NCBI GenBank assembly: GCA_014239625.1
Contig: JAAZYN010000201.1
Location: 1-6,702, forward strand
Length of the DNA stretch: 6,702 nt
Source of the DNA: Myxococcales bacterium
Lineage (GTDB): Bacteria; Myxococcota_A; UBA9042; PHBI01; JAAZYN01
Direction of reading: 5' to 3'
Made by a program: the position numbers and the translations under genes
The notes under the pieces: model-generated
Seen by the model: the letters and a program-made list of their open reading frames with translations, nothing else
Told to the model about the DNA's origin: nothing
Database searches by the model: none
Part shown: positions 5,942 through 6,702 of the stretch, in pieces
How positions within the stretch are numbered: position 1 is the first letter of the stretch
Layout: every line of letters starts with the position of its first letter

Positions 5942-5967
5942 CCCCGAGCGCCGCTCGGGGCGCTCGG
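5942..5967. terminator. Strong GC hairpin between convergent lipoprotein and tRNA-Ala genes
   Basis: CCCCGAGC-GCC-GCTCGGGG (5942-5960) is a perfect 8-bp stem. The alternative CCGAGCGCC/GGCGCTCGG (5944-5952 with 5959-5967) is a perfect 9-bp stem using part of the same bases. Being symmetric, it would fold in both transcripts, 69 bases after the lipoprotein stop and 13-20 bases past the tRNA 3' end. Position suggests a bidirectional terminator; neither side has a clear T-tract. Confidence 0.5.
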
Positions 5968-5980
5968 AAACCCGCGTGTT

Positions 5981-6058
<78 letters not shown>

Positions 6059-6059
6059 A

Positions 6060-6116
6060 CGGAGGCGGACCGTAACAGCGGTCCTTCGCGTTTTCAACCC
6101 CGAAAACGCACCTCCG
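6060..6116. repeat. Nested inverted repeats (three-way-junction pattern) upstream of tRNA-Ala
   Basis: CGGAGG (6060-6065) pairs with CCTCCG (6111-6116) and encloses two further perfect inverted repeats: GGACCG/CGGTCC (6067-6072, 6079-6084) and GCGTTTTC/GAAAACGC (6088-6095, 6102-6109). The linkers are 1, 3 and 1 base. The arrangement could fold as a three-way junction in RNA or as a cruciform in DNA. It ends three bases from the tRNA 5' end and overlaps the tRNA promoter candidate. Confidence 0.6.
6069..6097 (-). promoter_or_regulatory. Candidate tRNA-Ala promoter
   Basis: On the minus strand TTGAAA (complement of 6092-6097) and TACGGT (complement of 6069-6074) are separated by 17 bp. They match the -35 box in five of six bases but the -10 box in only three of six. 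Initiation would fall near 6061-6063, a few bases before the mature tRNA 5' end. The interval after the -10 is GC-rich (CCGCCTCC), as in stringently controlled stable-RNA promoters. Confidence 0.45.
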
Positions 6117-6348
6117 GCGACCTTTCAATCCGGGCACTTACTCTACCGTTCAGGAGGGTCGACCGAGCCAACGCGGCCGCGCCGCCGCTGCCCACGATGG
6201 CGCGGCCCTCGGGCGGCGCGGCCAGGCCGTCGACGACGACCTCCACGGTCTCCCTCCGACACCGCCGCTGGCGACCGCACGCATCCGCCCCTGGCACATG
6301 CCCGATGGGCCTGGTAGCGTTCGGCCCCCACTGTCTCGGAGGCCTCCC

Positions 6349-6702
6349 ATGGTCCGCTTCGCGCTCACCGCTGTGTTCGTCGCGTCCGCCGCCTTTGCGG
6401 CCAGCTGCGCCGCCGACGGCGCGGCCGCAGACCCACCTCCCCGGGCCGCCCAGAACGCCATCGTCGGAGGCTCTCCCACCAGCGGCTTCCCTGCTGTCGG
6501 CGCGTTGACCTACGTCTACCCGGGCTTCGGCTACCAAGGCTCCTTTTGCACGGGCACCTTGATCGCCCCTGACTGGGTGCTGACCGCCGCGCACTGCGTC
6601 GATGAACTGGAGGGGTTCGCGCTCGAACCCCAGATCACCTACTTCTACCTCGGCCCCGACGCCAACCCTGCGGGCCCTCAGGGGCCCGCGTCCGGGGAGC
6701 TC
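6349..6702 (+). CDS. Trypsin-like (S1 family) serine protease, N-terminal part (runs off window)
   Basis: The first 118 residues are present. A signal peptide (MVRFALTAVFVASAAFAASC) leads to a possible lipobox AASC with Cys20, or to signal peptidase I cleavage just before it. A short Ala/Pro propeptide is followed by the S1-family mature N-terminus IVGG (38-41), and then FCTGTLIAPDWVLTAAHC (66-83). This last segment contains the catalytic His82 and the conserved disulfide pair Cys67-Cys83. The Asp and Ser of the triad lie beyond the window. The residues before IVGG are Q-N-A rather than Arg/Lys, so activation would not be by classical tryptic cleavage. GGAGG (6338-6342) sits six bases before the ATG and is part of the palindrome GGAGGCCTCC. 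The protein is probably secreted or anchored outside the cytoplasm. No promoter could be placed in the 232-bp stretch 6117-6348. Confidence 0.9.
   Translation, partial: MVRFALTAVFVASAAFAASCAADGAAADPPPRAAQNAIVGGSPTSGFPAVGALTYVYPGFGYQGSFCTGTLIAPDWVLTAAHCVDELEGFALEPQITYFYLGPDANPAGPQGPASGEL

Noticed and set aside
6094..6594. Minus-strand open frame across the tRNA upstream region and into the protease gene
   Set aside because: It overlaps the protease coding region and the structured tRNA upstream DNA. The translation is Gly/Arg/Ala-rich without family features.
6670..6689. GCGGGCCC-TCAG-GGGCCCGC hairpin as a terminator
   Set aside because: It lies inside the protease reading frame, well before the expected end of the gene; GC-rich codons for Pro/Ala/Gly explain it.

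Overview
The window is GC-rich bacterial DNA. It encodes several lipoproteins with Asp/Ala/Gly-rich linkers just after the lipidated cysteine, a secreted trypsin-like protease and a CehA/McbA-type metallohydrolase. This mix is typical of Myxococcota and related former Deltaproteobacteria; that placement is an inference from gene style, not from a phylogenetic marker.

The strongest result is at 3173-3700 on the minus strand. Two adjacent open stretches in one frame are separated only by a TGA codon (3587-3589). The codon falls exactly where the first redox cysteine of a CxxC motif belongs in a PRXL2/SelU-like (AhpC/TSA-type) thioredoxin-fold protein, so the joined protein reads HYG-U-MFCREQ. 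Immediately downstream the message folds into a 13-bp stem with a GGC apical loop, 17 nt from the UGA. That is the geometry expected of a bacterial SECIS element. The gene is therefore best read as one 175-residue selenoprotein. Routine annotation would truncate it to a 137-residue redoxin starting at the ATG directly after the TGA, or call it a pseudogene.

Layout: 1-90 (minus) is the start of a lipoprotein gene whose Shine-Dalgarno sequence lies in a strong hairpin, with two palindromic sites further upstream. 299-3118 (minus) is a 939-residue lipoprotein with a C-terminal PHP-type CehA/McbA metallohydrolase domain and an in-frame 21-bp tandem repeat near its N-terminus. 3173-3700 (minus) is the selenoprotein, 54 bp upstream of the metallohydrolase gene and probably cotranscribed with it. 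4033-4695 (plus) is a divergent hemerythrin-like protein. 4850-5872 (plus) is a lipoprotein of unknown function. 5981-6056 (minus) is tRNA-Ala(CGC), with nested inverted repeats just upstream. 6349-6702 (plus) is the N-terminal part of a trypsin-like serine protease.

The genes do not form one recognisable pathway. The divergent selenoprotein/hemerythrin pair suggests thiol/selenol redox or oxygen handling. The lipoproteins and the protease belong to the cell envelope or exterior.
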